Notes under the pieces: generated by a model
Told to the model about the DNA's origin: nothing
Database searches by the model: none
Seen by the model: only the letters and a program-made list of their open reading frames with translations
Shown: positions 23,864 to 33,217 of the stretch, piece after piece
How positions within the stretch are numbered: position 1 is the stretch's first letter
How the letters are laid out: each line of letters begins with the position of its first letter
Translations under genes and position numbers: made by a program
Assembly (NCBI GenBank): GCA_023446155.1
Contig: JAEXIT010000017.1
Coordinates: 682,001-746,000, forward strand
Direction: 5' to 3'
DNA from: Bacteroidota bacterium
GTDB taxonomy: Bacteria > Bacteroidota > Bacteroidia > Flavobacteriales > Flavobacteriaceae
DNA length: 64,000 nt

Positions 23864-25360
23864 ATGACTACTACAATACAAAAAACTGAGGCCGATGTGG
23901 TCTTAATTGGAGCAGGAATAATGAGCGCAACATTAGGACTACTACTAAAAGAACTACAACCAAACTTAAAAATTGAAATCTTTGAACGTTTAGATGTTGC
24001 TGCCGCCGAAAGTTCGGATGCCTGGAACAATGCCGGAACAGGGCACTCAGCGTTTTGTGAATTGAACTACACTCCGGAACTGGAAGACGGTTCCGTAGAA
24101 ACCAAAAAAGCCGTAAAAATCGTGGAATCTTTTGAGGTTTCCCGTCAATTCTGGGCCTATCTGGTAGAACAGGGATTGTTGGATAATCCGGAAAGTTTTA
24201 TCAGAAGCGTACCGCATATGAGCTTTGTTTGGGGCGAAAAAAATGTAAAGTACCTTAAAAAAAGATTTGAGGAACTACAAAAATACCATCTTTTCAAAGG
24301 GATGGAATATACCGAAGATCCAAACCAGATTCGCGAATGGGCTCCATTGATCATGGAAGGCCGTAAAGGAACCAAAAAACTGGCGGCGACTTCGATGAAA
24401 ATCGGTACCGATGTAAACTTTGGTGCGTTGACCCGTAGTATTTTCAATCACCTGCAAAAACAGGACGGTGTAAAAATGCACTTTAATCACGATGTAAAAG
24501 ATCTTAAAAAATACGAAGACGGAAGCTGGAAAGTAAAAGTAAAAGACGAAACCAACGGACAGAAAAAAAGAGTAAAAGCGAAATTCGTTTTTATCGGAGC
24601 CGGTGGCGGATCCTTATTATTACTGGAAAAAGCGAATATCCCGGAAGGAAACGGTTTTGGTGGGTTCCCGGTAAGCGGACAATGGCTAAAATGTGTGAAT
24701 CCGGAAATCATCGAAAAACACCAGGCAAAAGTATACGGAAAAGCATCGGTTGGCGCGCCACCAATGTCGGTTCCGCATATCGATACGCGTATGATCGATG
24801 GAAACAAGGCTTTATTATTCGGACCGTATGCCGGATTTTCGACCAAGTTTTTGAAAAATGGATCGTATTTCGATTTGGCACAATCCATCAAACTAAACAA
24901 TATCAAACCAATGCTTTCGGCGGGTATTAAAAATATTCCATTGACGAAATATTTAATTGATCAAGTATTTCAGTCGTCGGAAGACCGTTTAAAAGCGTTA
25001 AAAGAATATTTACCGGATGCGAAAAAAGAAGACTGGGTATTGGAAAATGCCGGTCAGCGTGTACAGGTAATTAAAAAAGACAAAGAAGGAAGAGGGGTTT
25101 TGGAATTCGGAACCGAAGTGGTGAATGCAGCCGATGGTTCGCTAGCGGTATTGCTTGGTGCTTCTCCGGGTGCTTCGACTACCGTTTCGATCATGTTGGA
25201 TTTATTAGGACGTTGTTTCCCGGAACAATTGGCTTCGCCGGAATGGCAATCCAAATTAAAAGAAATGATTCCTTCCTACGGTACTTTATTGAATGATCAA
25301 CCAGAATTGGCGGATACATTACGAGCGCATACGGCGAAAGTATTAAAGTTGGAAAACTAG
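23864..25360 (+). CDS. mqo: Malate:quinone oxidoreductase
   Basis: A 498-residue FAD-dependent peripheral membrane enzyme that oxidises malate to oxaloacetate and passes electrons to quinone. It has ADVVLIGAGIMSATLG (FAD-binding dinucleotide fold), SSDAWNNAGTGHSAFCELNYTP, GTDVNFGALTR, FVFIGAGGGSLLLLEKA and the end VNAADGSLAVLLGASPGAST. Length is as expected. It has its own promoter, terminator and palindromic repeat. Confidence 0.96.
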   Translation: MTTTIQKTEADVVLIGAGIMSATLGLLLKELQPNLKIEIFERLDVAAAESSDAWNNAGTGHSAFCELNYTPELEDGSVETKKAVKIVESFEVSRQFWAYLVEQGLLDNPESFIRSVPHMSFVWGEKNVKYLKKRFEELQKYHLFKGMEYTEDPNQIREWAPLIMEGRKGTKKLAATSMKIGTDVNFGALTRSIFNHLQKQDGVKMHFNHDVKDLKKYEDGSWKVKVKDETNGQKKRVKAKFVFIGAGGGSLLLLEKANIPEGNGFGGFPVSGQWLKCVNPEIIEKHQAKVYGKASVGAPPMSVPHIDTRMIDGNKALLFGPYAGFSTKFLKNGSYFDLAQSIKLNNIKPMLSAGIKNIPLTKYLIDQVFQSSEDRLKALKEYLPDAKKEDWVLENAGQRVQVIKKDKEGRGVLEFGTEVVNAADGSLAVLLGASPGASTTVSIMLDLLGRCFPEQLASPEWQSKLKEMIPSYGTLLNDQPELADTLRAHTAKVLKLEN

Positions 25361-25382
25361 AGTATTGTTTAAAATAAGGTAT

Positions 25383-25420
25383 AAAAAAAGCGACACCGTT
25401 ATAACGGTGCCGCTTTTTTT
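25383..25420. terminator. Terminator between mqo and the FUSC gene
   Basis: AAAAAAAGCG-A-CACCGTT and its near-perfect complement around a short loop, with A-run and T-run on either side; works in both directions between convergent genes. Confidence 0.9.
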
Positions 25421-25453
25421 ATACCTGACAGGTTTCTAAAACCTGTCAGGTAT
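25421..25453. repeat. Palindromic repeat, ACCTGACAGGTTT family, copy 3
   Basis: Perfect 15-bp arms ATACCTGACAGGTTT/AAACCTGTCAGGTAT around CTA, abutting the ordinary terminator at 25383-25420. Confidence 0.92.
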
Positions 25454-25463
25454 GGATAAAACG

Positions 25464-27680
25464 TTATTCCACATTCTTATTTTTTAGTGCAATAGTCGCT
25501 TTTAGAATATTTTCCGAAAGGTTGGTTAGCCAGATCAACTGTTCGATCACCAATTGGGCTTCTTCCAGTTTTAGTTTAAAGTCGACATCATTTTCCAGAT
25601 CTTCGTGGAGTTCTTTCGCCCGAATGCTTTTCAGTTCCGAAAAACTGACTTCCAGTTTGGCGCGTTCTTCTTCCGAAAGCAAATCACTTTTGGTATTATT
25701 CAATACCGCAATTGCCTGATCAAGATTTCGAATTACGGTGTTTACTACGATATTAAAAGCTTCTGAAGCCTTGGTGGTTTTATGCGATTGCACATAGGTT
25801 CCTATCGACGCCAACGACGATAATAAGGTATGGTTGAGTACGGCCAGTTTAAAAACCTGTGATTTCTGACGTTGTTTGGATTTTGGCTCCTGAATCATCC
25901 GTTGAAACGAAGCCATCAGGTTTCCGATTTCAATAAAAGCATGTTTTCGTGCCAGTTTATACGACGTGGTAACATCACCTTTTTTATTATAAAAAGCACT
26001 GATTTCCAATAGATATTCCCGGTTGGCGGCAATTGCTTTTTCCAGAAAAGTCCGCACATTCAGGAACTCCCAGGACGGCCATAACAGGTAACTTGCCGTA
26101 AAGGAAAGCACCGCGCCCACAAGCGTATCGAGAATACGGTATTGAATCACCTCGTTTACATTTGGGGTTAATATCCCATAAATAAAGATCACATAAATCG
26201 TAACAAAAGTTGCTCCGATCTTATAATTGGTATTCGAAAATGTAAAACCCAAAAGCATCGAAACCACACATAGTACACCTAATATCGTATGATTGTTGGT
26301 GATGTATAAAAAACCGAAAGCAATGATACCACCCAAAACCGTTCCTAAGATCCGTTCTATGGAACGCTGTTTCGTCAGTCCGTAACCCGGACGCATGATC
26401 ACTACAATCGTTAACAGTATCCAATACGGATTTTGGAATGGTAAAAACTGACCGATGATATAGCCCAATAAAAGCGTAATGGTCATCCGTAGGGAATGGC
26501 GGAAAAAGGTCGACGAAAAACTCAGGTTTTCGACCAATGTATTCCAACGGTAATTTTGCGGCGTCAGGAATTTTTCAATGTCCTTGTTTCTGTTTTTATA
26601 ATCCTGAAGGTTGATGGAATCGGAGAAAACACGCTCCAATACCTTGATTTTTTCGATCTGACGTTCGGCATAATGCAACATATTGTTGAGCATCAACACG
26701 CCTTCATACGCTTCGACTTTTCCTACGTTTTGTTCGTAGGCCGCGATGACTTTTTGTAGCGCTTCCAAATCTTCCAATAACGAATGTCGGGAGGTATATT
26801 TTGTTCCTTTTTCGATACTTCGGGCGATTTTCTTTAAACTGGCGGCAAGATTATAGGCCAGATTCTGATAGGTTGCCAATACTTTCTGATGCTCGGCAAA
26901 TTTCTTTTGTAATTTGTCGTAATCGAATGCGGTGGATAAAGCAAGCTCCAAAATATCAACCATAGTCGTAAATACGATTAACATCTTACGGTTATGGTTT
27001 GAGTTGGACGAGCTGTTATTTCGGATTAAAAACTCGCGCAGGTTTTCGTGAATTGTATTGATTTCGACCTGTAAATGCAATTGTTTTTCGATGATCTTGG
27101 ATTTGTTGGCATCGATATTCCAAAGATCACCTCTCAATTTCAGATATTTGGAAGTCAGTCGGATACAATCTACGGTAAGCAATTCCACATAGCGTTTCGG
27201 TCGGATAAAATAGAAAAGCAGTGAAATCAGAATATAAAAAAGACCACCAACGGCAATCCATATACTGTGCAGGATCAAATCCCACCCTTTGTAATCGTGA
27301 CTAAAAGCCAACGCAATGGCGATAAGTCCCGAAAAAGCAACCAGATTTGCCCGCTGTCCGTAGGCTGATAACATCGAAAGGAAAAACAAGGTAATGCCCA
27401 TCACCGGATATAAAATCCAGGGGTTGTGACTACAAGCACTAATCAATAAGGTACAACCGGCACCGAGTGCAACCGCAACCAGTAAACCGTTTATTTTGTG
27501 TTTTAGATTCCCGTGAATATCGCTCGGAAAGGCCATAATTGTTCCCAATGCAACGGTAAAACCAATACTGGAATAATCCAATCGGGCAAAAACTATAAAT
27601 GGAATTACAGCGGCAAGGGTAACTTTAAAAGCATTCGTGAAGTTGGTACTGTCGATGAATTTTCTAATTTGATATAGCAT
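25464..27680 (-). CDS. FUSC-family inner membrane protein (YccS-like)
   Basis: A 738-residue protein with two sets of transmembrane helices (about 10-170 and 380-520), each followed by a long helical cytoplasmic region. FGFLYITNNHTILGVLCVVS and the preceding MRPGYGLTKQRSIERILGTVLGG-like segment are typical of FUSC/YccS proteins, which resemble aromatic-acid efflux subunits. Substrate unknown. The start at 27680 (MLYQIRKFID) is chosen because the -7 element at 27698-27705 lies between it and the upstream in-frame Met at 27728. Confidence 0.9.
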   Translation of the reverse strand: MLYQIRKFIDSTNFTNAFKVTLAAVIPFIVFARLDYSSIGFTVALGTIMAFPSDIHGNLKHKINGLLVAVALGAGCTLLISACSHNPWILYPVMGITLFFLSMLSAYGQRANLVAFSGLIAIALAFSHDYKGWDLILHSIWIAVGGLFYILISLLFYFIRPKRYVELLTVDCIRLTSKYLKLRGDLWNIDANKSKIIEKQLHLQVEINTIHENLREFLIRNNSSSNSNHNRKMLIVFTTMVDILELALSTAFDYDKLQKKFAEHQKVLATYQNLAYNLAASLKKIARSIEKGTKYTSRHSLLEDLEALQKVIAAYEQNVGKVEAYEGVLMLNNMLHYAERQIEKIKVLERVFSDSINLQDYKNRNKDIEKFLTPQNYRWNTLVENLSFSSTFFRHSLRMTITLLLGYIIGQFLPFQNPYWILLTIVVIMRPGYGLTKQRSIERILGTVLGGIIAFGFLYITNNHTILGVLCVVSMLLGFTFSNTNYKIGATFVTIYVIFIYGILTPNVNEVIQYRILDTLVGAVLSFTASYLLWPSWEFLNVRTFLEKAIAANREYLLEISAFYNKKGDVTTSYKLARKHAFIEIGNLMASFQRMIQEPKSKQRQKSQVFKLAVLNHTLLSSLASIGTYVQSHKTTKASEAFNIVVNTVIRNLDQAIAVLNNTKSDLLSEEERAKLEVSFSELKSIRAKELHEDLENDVDFKLKLEEAQLVIEQLIWLTNLSENILKATIALKNKNVE

Positions 27681-27697
27681 TGTCACAGTGTTAAAAG

Positions 27698-27705
27698 CAA
27701 AGGTA
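27698..27705 (-). promoter_or_regulatory. -7 element for the FUSC gene
   Basis: Exact TACCTTTG on the minus strand, 17 bases before the chosen start; decides against the longer ORF start. Confidence 0.6.
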
Positions 27706-27809
27706 GAAAATGTAAAAAAAGTAAGCATAAAATTAAGAATGATTTTGCATAAAAATGTTTAAAAAAAGTCAAATCCAGAGAATCGGTATCGGAATCTGTA
27801 AAATTTCAT

Positions 27810-27817
27810 TACTTTTG
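27810..27817 (+). promoter_or_regulatory. -7 element for def
   Basis: Exact TACTTTTG; transcript would start near 27822 with a leader of about 55 bases. Confidence 0.6.
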
Positions 27818-27878
27818 CGCACGGATTAAGGGTATGATTTTTGCTTTTAATTCACGTAAATCCTTTAAAATAAGAATA

Positions 27879-28466
27879 ATGATTTTACCTATTATCGGAT
27901 ATGGGGATCCCGTACTGCGCAAAGTATGCGAAGAAGTAACGCAGGAGTATCCTAAATTAAAAGAGACGATAGCAAACATGTACGATACGATGTATAATGC
28001 CTATGGCGTTGGCTTGGCCGCACCACAGGTAGGAATGCCGATCCGTATCTTTATCATCGATTGTGAGCCGTTTAGCGATAGTGAAGATCTGACGCAGGAA
28101 GAACAGGAACTATTAAAAAACTTCCGCAAAACGTTTATCAATGCCAAAATACTAAAAGAAGAAGGCGAAGAGTGGGGATTCAACGAAGGTTGTTTGAGTA
28201 TTCCGGATGTTCGGGAAGATGTATTCCGCAAGGAGCAAATCACCATCGAATATTATGACGAGGACTTTAACAAGCACACCGACGTTTACGACGGACTAAT
28301 TGCCCGGGTAATCCAGCACGAATACGATCATATCGAAGGAATCTTGTTTACCGACAAAATTTCGTCACTGAAAAAAAGATTAATTTCAAAAAAATTACAA
28401 AACATCATGGAAGGCAAAACGCGTCCGGATTATAAAATGAAATTTATTGCCAAAAAAGGGCGATAA
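27879..28466 (+). CDS. def: Peptide deformylase
   Basis: A 195-residue metalloenzyme that removes the formyl group from nascent polypeptides. Motif 1 is GVGLAAPQVG, motif 2 EGCLSIP (metal Cys) and motif 3 QHEYDHIEG (two metal His and catalytic Glu). The start MILPIIGYGDPVLRKV at 27879 is the family N-terminus; the open frame extends 15 codons upstream without matching the family. Confidence 0.96.
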   Translation: MILPIIGYGDPVLRKVCEEVTQEYPKLKETIANMYDTMYNAYGVGLAAPQVGMPIRIFIIDCEPFSDSEDLTQEEQELLKNFRKTFINAKILKEEGEEWGFNEGCLSIPDVREDVFRKEQITIEYYDEDFNKHTDVYDGLIARVIQHEYDHIEGILFTDKISSLKKRLISKKLQNIMEGKTRPDYKMKFIAKKGR

Positions 28467-28522
28467 TTTTTGTTTTTCAATTCAAAGATTAGATATTTGT
28501 CATCCTTTAAAAAAATAGAACA

Positions 28523-28951
28523 ATGAGCATCGAAAGAATATTAGCAATTTCAGGAAAACCAGGTTTATACGCATTAAAATTACAAACCAGAACCGGATTT
28601 GTAGCCGAATCATTATTAGACGGTAAAAAAATCACGGTTGGATTACGTAGTAATGTAAGCTTACTATCTGAAATTTCAATCTATACCTATGATGGAGAAA
28701 TCCGTTTGGCAGAGGTTTTTAGAGCTATTGCTGAAAAAGAAGATAACGGACCTGCGATTTCACACAAAGAAGACAACGCAACATTAGAGTCCTATTTCAG
28801 AGAAGTATTACCGGAATTTGATGAAGACAGAGTATATGCTTCCGATATTAAAAAAGTATTGAACTGGTACAACATGTTACAGGCAAATGGATTGGTGTCG
28901 AAAGAAGCACCGGCTGAAGCTGCTGAAACTGAAACAGCTACTGAAGAATAA
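28523..28951 (+). CDS. DUF5606-family protein
   Basis: A 142-residue small protein conserved in Bacteroidetes and recognisable by MSIERILAISGKPGLYALKLQ and SYFREVLPEFDEDRVYASDIKKVLNWYN. The C-terminus is an acidic Ala/Glu/Thr tail. No known function. It lies between def and mazG, a frequent arrangement as far as I recall. Confidence 0.88.
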   Translation: MSIERILAISGKPGLYALKLQTRTGFVAESLLDGKKITVGLRSNVSLLSEISIYTYDGEIRLAEVFRAIAEKEDNGPAISHKEDNATLESYFREVLPEFDEDRVYASDIKKVLNWYNMLQANGLVSKEAPAEAAETETATEE

Positions 28952-28972
28952 TTGCTGAAACAGTTATAAAAT

Positions 28973-28994
28973 AATCCTGCCTTCGGGCGGGATT
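28973..28994 (+). terminator. Terminator after the DUF5606 gene
   Basis: AATCCTGCC-TTCG-GGCGGGATT: a stem capped by the very stable TTCG tetraloop, then TTCTTATTTTT. Confidence 0.88.
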
Positions 28995-29021
28995 TCTTAT
29001 TTTTACACAAATTCTGAATCT

Positions 29022-29795
29022 ATGAACACACGTCAGCAGCAATTGGACGCTTTTAATCGTTTACTCGATATTATGGAAGACCTACGGGCAAAATGCCCTT
29101 GGGATAAAAAGCAAACGCTGGAAAGCCTTCGTCATCTTACGATTGAGGAAGTTTATGAATTGGGCGATGCGATTCTGGATAACGATCTGGAAGAAATCAA
29201 AAAAGAACTGGGCGATGTGTTGTTGCACATCGTTTTCTATGCTAAAATCGGAAGTGAAAAAGAAGCATTCGATATTGGCGATGTGGCTAATTCCATTTGC
29301 GATAAGCTAATTGAAAGACATCCGCATATTTATGGCGATACAGTTGTAGAAAATGAAGAACAGGTAAAACAGAATTGGGAAAAATTAAAATTAAAAGAAG
29401 GTAAAAAATCCGTTTTGGAAGGCGTACCGAAAAGTCTGCCGGCATTGGTTAAAGCGAGTCGGATTCAGGATAAAGTAAAAGGCGTTGGTTTCGATTGGGA
29501 AGAACCACATCAGGTATGGGATAAGGTTCAGGAAGAACTGGAAGAATTGCAGGTGGAAGTCCAAAAAGGGGATCAGGATAAGGTGGAAGCAGAGTTTGGT
29601 GATGTGTTGTTTTCGATGATCAACTACGCCCGTTTTCTAAATGTAAACCCGGAAGATGCCTTGGAGCGTACCAATAAAAAGTTTATCAAACGCTTTCAGT
29701 ATCTCGAAAGTAAAGCCGCCGAAATGGGAAAACCATTGGTCGATATGACCTTAGCGGAAATGGATGTTTTCTGGGAGGAAGCTAAAAAACACTAA
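29022..29795 (+). CDS. mazG: Nucleoside triphosphate pyrophosphohydrolase MazG
   Basis: A 257-residue house-cleaning NTP pyrophosphatase with two MazG domains. The first (about 1-110) has LRAKCPWDKKQT, HLTIEEVYELGDAI and ELGDVLLHIVFYA (metal-binding ExxE and ExxD). The second (about 155-245) has ELEELQVEV, EAEFGDVLFSMINYAR. It is two bases from the next gene, with which it is probably translationally linked. Confidence 0.96.
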   Translation: MNTRQQQLDAFNRLLDIMEDLRAKCPWDKKQTLESLRHLTIEEVYELGDAILDNDLEEIKKELGDVLLHIVFYAKIGSEKEAFDIGDVANSICDKLIERHPHIYGDTVVENEEQVKQNWEKLKLKEGKKSVLEGVPKSLPALVKASRIQDKVKGVGFDWEEPHQVWDKVQEELEELQVEVQKGDQDKVEAEFGDVLFSMINYARFLNVNPEDALERTNKKFIKRFQYLESKAAEMGKPLVDMTLAEMDVFWEEAKKH

Positions 29796-29796
29796 G

Positions 29797-30114
29797 ATGA
29801 TCGCACAAACACCGGAACCGCCGTATTATGCGGTGATTTTTACCTCCGAACGAACGGAAGTTGACGACGATTATGGTGTAACGGCCGATCGTATGGTGGA
29901 ACTGGCCAGACAACAACCCGGATTTTTGGGTGTGGAATCGGCACGGAATGCGATTGGAATTACCGTTTCCTATTGGACCGATTTGGAGGCGATTGCGCAC
30001 TGGAAAAAAGACATCGAACATACTATTGCCCGCGAAAAAGGGCGTGCCGATTGGTATCGTGCTTTTAAAGTACGTATTGCCAAAGTGGAACGCGATTATG
30101 GATTTGAAAAATAA
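29797..30114 (+). CDS. Antibiotic-biosynthesis-monooxygenase (ABM) fold protein
   Basis: A 105-residue ferredoxin-like ABM-superfamily protein (YYAVIFTSERTEVDDDYG, QPGFLGVESARNAIGITVSYW, ALEAIAHWKKD-like segment, EKGRADWYRAFKVRIAKVER). Members range from heme-degrading enzymes to proteins of unknown role. The ATG at 29797, one base after the mazG stop, gives the normal family start. Confidence 0.85.
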   Translation: MIAQTPEPPYYAVIFTSERTEVDDDYGVTADRMVELARQQPGFLGVESARNAIGITVSYWTDLEAIAHWKKDIEHTIAREKGRADWYRAFKVRIAKVERDYGFEK

Positions 30115-30132
30115 AAGATAACAAAGTAAAAC

Positions 30133-31269
30133 ATGAATAAAATTACCCTACTGTTTTTATTGACAGTTAACGTTCTTTTTGCACAAAAAAATATAACCGT
30201 AGCCGAAATCGCCCTACAGGTTAAACCCGGCACAACGGAAGAATTAGTTTATGGTTTTGCCGAAGGCGATCAGATTCTGCTCACTTTTGAAGAGGAAAAC
30301 GGAAAAAAACTAAACGAAGTATCGGTTTCGGAATTCCCGGACATCCTGAAGTTTAAAGCGATGGATGTCAAAAAAGTAAAAAAACAAGCCATCGTGGTCA
30401 ATCATAAAGGGGTGTATAAATTCCTGTTTAAAAATACCGATAAGGAACCAAAACAACTTTCTGTACTACTGCAACGCGTACCGGCTACAGATGAAAGTCG
30501 GAATTTTAATACGACCGTAAAATGGGTAACGGAACAGGATACGACCTGGAGTTCGTTTACCAAAGAGGTTGTAGTGGGATACGATACGTTGCACGTTCGT
30601 AAAACGAGAAAGGTGGTCACTTTCGAAAAGAAATACGAGGAAATGGTATTGGACAAAAGTCAACGGGTGAATGCCAAAACAAGCTTTGATCCGAGTCAGT
30701 CGGGGATCTTTTTTGCCTTACCGGGGAATACCATTACGGCCGACGAAACCAAAAAGGTAGTTGCCTGGGCGTATTGGGTTGGCGTTGGAAAAGAAAGTAA
30801 TGACTACTGGCAACAAAATCGAAAAATGATAGTAGGTGCGGTTCAAGGTGCGACAACCATTTTTACCAGCCCGTTAGGCGGACTTGCAGCCGGAGCGGTG
30901 ACCAATCTGGCGTTACCATCCATAGGGGAAGATGTGGAATATGCTTTGGTTAACGAAGAAAATAAAAAGTTATACCTTCAGGAGAAACCGATTAAATCCT
31001 ACGATTTTGGAAAAGGAATTGCGACGTTTAAACGCTTTACGGAATCCGGAATGCTACAGGGGAAATTTTATGTGATGTTGAAAAACGACAACTATGTACA
31101 ACCGATTGATGTGAATGTAAAAGTGTCAGCAATCATGGAGCATAAAAAGTTTAAAGATGAGACGTATATGGACAAAGTGATCAGTCCGAAATATGAAAAA
31201 AAGATATTGTCCGAACCGAATATTGTAACCCGGAAATTCCCGGCGACGTTCGATTACAAACGGAAATAA
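30133..31269 (+). CDS. Exported protein of unknown function
   Basis: A 378-residue protein with a signal peptide (MNKITLLFLLTVNVLFAQ) and no lipobox. A beta-rich N-terminal half (FKAMDVKKVKKQAIVVNHKGVYKFLF looks like a small sandwich) and a Gly-rich hydrophobic stretch (VGAVQGATTIFTSPLGGLAAGAV, about 235-257) follow; the latter may be membrane-associated. I know no named family for it. It is third in the mazG transcription unit, which ends at the hairpin at 31269-31302. Confidence 0.75.
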   Translation: MNKITLLFLLTVNVLFAQKNITVAEIALQVKPGTTEELVYGFAEGDQILLTFEEENGKKLNEVSVSEFPDILKFKAMDVKKVKKQAIVVNHKGVYKFLFKNTDKEPKQLSVLLQRVPATDESRNFNTTVKWVTEQDTTWSSFTKEVVVGYDTLHVRKTRKVVTFEKKYEEMVLDKSQRVNAKTSFDPSQSGIFFALPGNTITADETKKVVAWAYWVGVGKESNDYWQQNRKMIVGAVQGATTIFTSPLGGLAAGAVTNLALPSIGEDVEYALVNEENKKLYLQEKPIKSYDFGKGIATFKRFTESGMLQGKFYVMLKNDNYVQPIDVNVKVSAIMEHKKFKDETYMDKVISPKYEKKILSEPNIVTRKFPATFDYKRK

Positions 31270-31302
31270 AAAAAGCTGCTTTAATTAAAGCAGCTTTTTT
31301 TT
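31269..31302. terminator. Terminator after the exported protein
   Basis: A 32-base perfect palindrome, AAAAAAGCTGCTTTAA and its complement, with T-runs on both strands; serves both convergent genes. Confidence 0.92.
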
Positions 31303-31335
31303 ACACCTGACAGGTTTTCGAAACCTGTCAGGTGT
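31303..31335. repeat. Palindromic repeat, ACCTGACAGGTTT family, copy 4
   Basis: Perfect 15-bp arms ACACCTGACAGGTTT/AAACCTGTCAGGTGT around TCG, abutting the terminator at 31269-31302. Confidence 0.92.
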
Positions 31336-31348
31336 GCTTATCAGGAAA

Positions 31349-32587
31349 TTAGACCTTTTTAAAGATCACGATTCCGTTATGACCGCCAAAACCAAAGGCG
31401 TTACTCATCGCGACATTCACTTTTTTCTCAAGCGCCTGATTCGCTACGATATGAATACCATCCGGAATATTCGGATCAATGTTGTCTAAATTGATTGTTG
31501 GCGGAATAATCCCGTGATTAATCGCTTTAATCGACAAGATCGCTTCGATCGCACCGGCCGCTCCTAATAAGTGCCCGGTCATCGATTTGGTTGCGCTCAC
31601 ACTAAGATTCGGACTGTCGGCAAATACTTTTTTAACCGCGGTTAACTCACTCACATCACCAACTGGAGTAGACGTGGCGTGCATGTTCAGATAATCTACC
31701 TGATCCGGTGTCAATTGTGCTTCCTCCAGCGCCAATTCCATCGCTTTGGCCGCGCCAATACCTTCCGGATGCGGTGAGGTCATATGATACGCATCGGCCG
31801 TCATCGAAGCACCTACGATTTCCGCATAGATTTTAGCCCCTCTTTTTACCGCATGATCATAATCTTCAAGGATCAATGCTCCGGCACCTTCACCCATCAC
31901 AAAACCATCACGGTTCGTGTCGAAAGGGCGGCTTGCTGCTTCCGGATTGTCATTACGGGTCGACATGGCTTTAAGCGCGGCAAAACCACCCATAGAAGCC
32001 GGTGTAATTGGCGCTTCCGAACCACCGGTGACAAATACTTTGGCTTTGCCCAGTTTGATATAATTATACGCATCCATAATCGCCGTATTGGACGTTGCGC
32101 AAGCCGACACCGTGGTATAATTAATACCGCGTAATCCGTATTTCATCGAGATCATACCCGATGCCATATTGATGATCAACTTCGGAACAAAAAACGGACT
32201 AAAACGAGGCGTTCCATCACCTAGAGTATAATCACGCACTTCGTTTTCGAATGTCTCCATTCCACCTTGCCCAACACCCCAGATGACACCAATATCAAAC
32301 GGATCAATTGTAGCCAGATCCAATCCCGAATCTTCCATCGCCTCAGCGGCACTATATAAAGCATATTGTGTAAACAAGTCACTACGCTTGATTTCGTTAT
32401 GGGTAAGATAATTCGATGGTGTAAAATCCTTCACTTCGCAGGCAATCTGCGATTTGAATTTCGAAGCGTCGAAACGCGTTATTTTGGAGGCTCCGCTAAT
32501 TCCTTTGATACTGTTGTTCCAGAATTCGGCTACCGTATTTCCAATTGGGGTAAGCGCCCCAAGTCCTGTAATTACAACTCTTTTCAT
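31349..32587 (-). CDS. Beta-ketoacyl-ACP synthase II (FabF-type)
   Basis: A 412-residue condensing enzyme of fatty-acid elongation. The catalytic Cys163 lies in YTTVSACATSNTAI, and the two histidines lie in NMHATSTPVGD and MTGHLLGAAGAIE. The end NAFGFGGHNGIVIFKK is typical. It is 37 bases downstream of a TetR gene on the same strand and carries a half-copy of that regulator's operator in its leader, so it may be an inducible paralogue separate from the housekeeping fab locus. That is inference. Confidence 0.93.
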   Translation of the reverse strand: MKRVVITGLGALTPIGNTVAEFWNNSIKGISGASKITRFDASKFKSQIACEVKDFTPSNYLTHNEIKRSDLFTQYALYSAAEAMEDSGLDLATIDPFDIGVIWGVGQGGMETFENEVRDYTLGDGTPRFSPFFVPKLIINMASGMISMKYGLRGINYTTVSACATSNTAIMDAYNYIKLGKAKVFVTGGSEAPITPASMGGFAALKAMSTRNDNPEAASRPFDTNRDGFVMGEGAGALILEDYDHAVKRGAKIYAEIVGASMTADAYHMTSPHPEGIGAAKAMELALEEAQLTPDQVDYLNMHATSTPVGDVSELTAVKKVFADSPNLSVSATKSMTGHLLGAAGAIEAILSIKAINHGIIPPTINLDNIDPNIPDGIHIVANQALEKKVNVAMSNAFGFGGHNGIVIFKKV

Positions 32588-32601
32588 TATTAATGGTTTT
32601 C

Positions 32602-32613
32602 TACTGATAAGTA
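32602..32613. promoter_or_regulatory. Partial TetR operator in the fabF leader
   Basis: The minus strand reads TACTTATCAGTA, 11 of 12 matching TACTTATTAGTA of the operator at 33190-33207. It lies 15-26 bases before the fabF start. Confidence 0.4.
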
Positions 32614-32624
32614 TGTTTAAAAAT

Positions 32625-33170
32625 CTATGTTTCCTGAATATTTTGCTGAATCACCTGACAGATATCATTTTGTAAAATCTTGTTTAAAAGCAAGGAAGCC
32701 AATAACGACGACTGTATGCAATAGGCTTTCGCTTTTGGCGTCTCTGTAAAATGAAAACTGCCATCCGCTTTTCCTTTTTCCAGCAAATTGGTGAGCCATT
32801 GAAGGATACTTTCGGCCATTTCCTTGAGCTTTTGCTGCATGTCGGGCGATAACGTATCGTGTACCGGAGATAAAGCGCCCATAAGGCAAACCCAACGGTT
32901 TTCCTGAGTTTTATGATGCATACAGGTGTATTTGTGCAATTGCGTCTCATAGGGTAATGCTTCCCATGCGGTAATGGTTTCCAGAAATTTTCCCATTGTA
33001 TGATCAATAACTGCTGCGCCCAAATCCGATTTGGATGGGAAATAGTAATGTACAGCTGCGTTTTTAATGTTCAGTTCTTTGGAAATATCCGCATAACTAA
33101 ATGCATTATAGCCTTTCGATCGGATCAATTCGTCCGCCAGCCGGATAATATGGGATCGGGTATCCTTCAT
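32625..33170 (-). CDS. TetR/AcrR-family regulator (first)
   Basis: A 181-residue repressor with an N-terminal helix-turn-helix (YNAFSYADISKELNIKNAAVHYYFPSKSDLG region, about 22-52) and a helical ligand-binding C-terminus with several cysteines. The -7 element TATCTTTG at 33176-33183 is only six bases from the start codon, so the mRNA may be leaderless. A 7-bp inverted repeat at 33190-33207 sits just upstream of the -7, as expected for self-repression. Confidence 0.92.
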   Translation of the reverse strand: MKDTRSHIIRLADELIRSKGYNAFSYADISKELNIKNAAVHYYFPSKSDLGAAVIDHTMGKFLETITAWEALPYETQLHKYTCMHHKTQENRWVCLMGALSPVHDTLSPDMQQKLKEMAESILQWLTNLLEKGKADGSFHFTETPKAKAYCIQSSLLASLLLNKILQNDICQVIQQNIQET

Positions 33171-33175
33171 CGGTA

Positions 33176-33183
33176 CAAAGATA
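33176..33183 (-). promoter_or_regulatory. -7 element for the first TetR gene
   Basis: Exact TATCTTTG on the minus strand, six bases before the start codon; points to a leaderless transcript. Confidence 0.55.
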
Positions 33184-33189
33184 TAAAAT

Positions 33190-33207
33190 TTACTTATTAG
33201 TAAGTAA
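33190..33207. promoter_or_regulatory. Operator of the first TetR regulator
   Basis: TTACTTA-TTAG-TAAGTAA, perfect 7-bp inverted repeat between the -7 and -33 positions. The TACTTAC/GTAAGTA type is common for TetR-family sites. Confidence 0.65.
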
Positions 33208-33217
33208 GTGTTGTATT

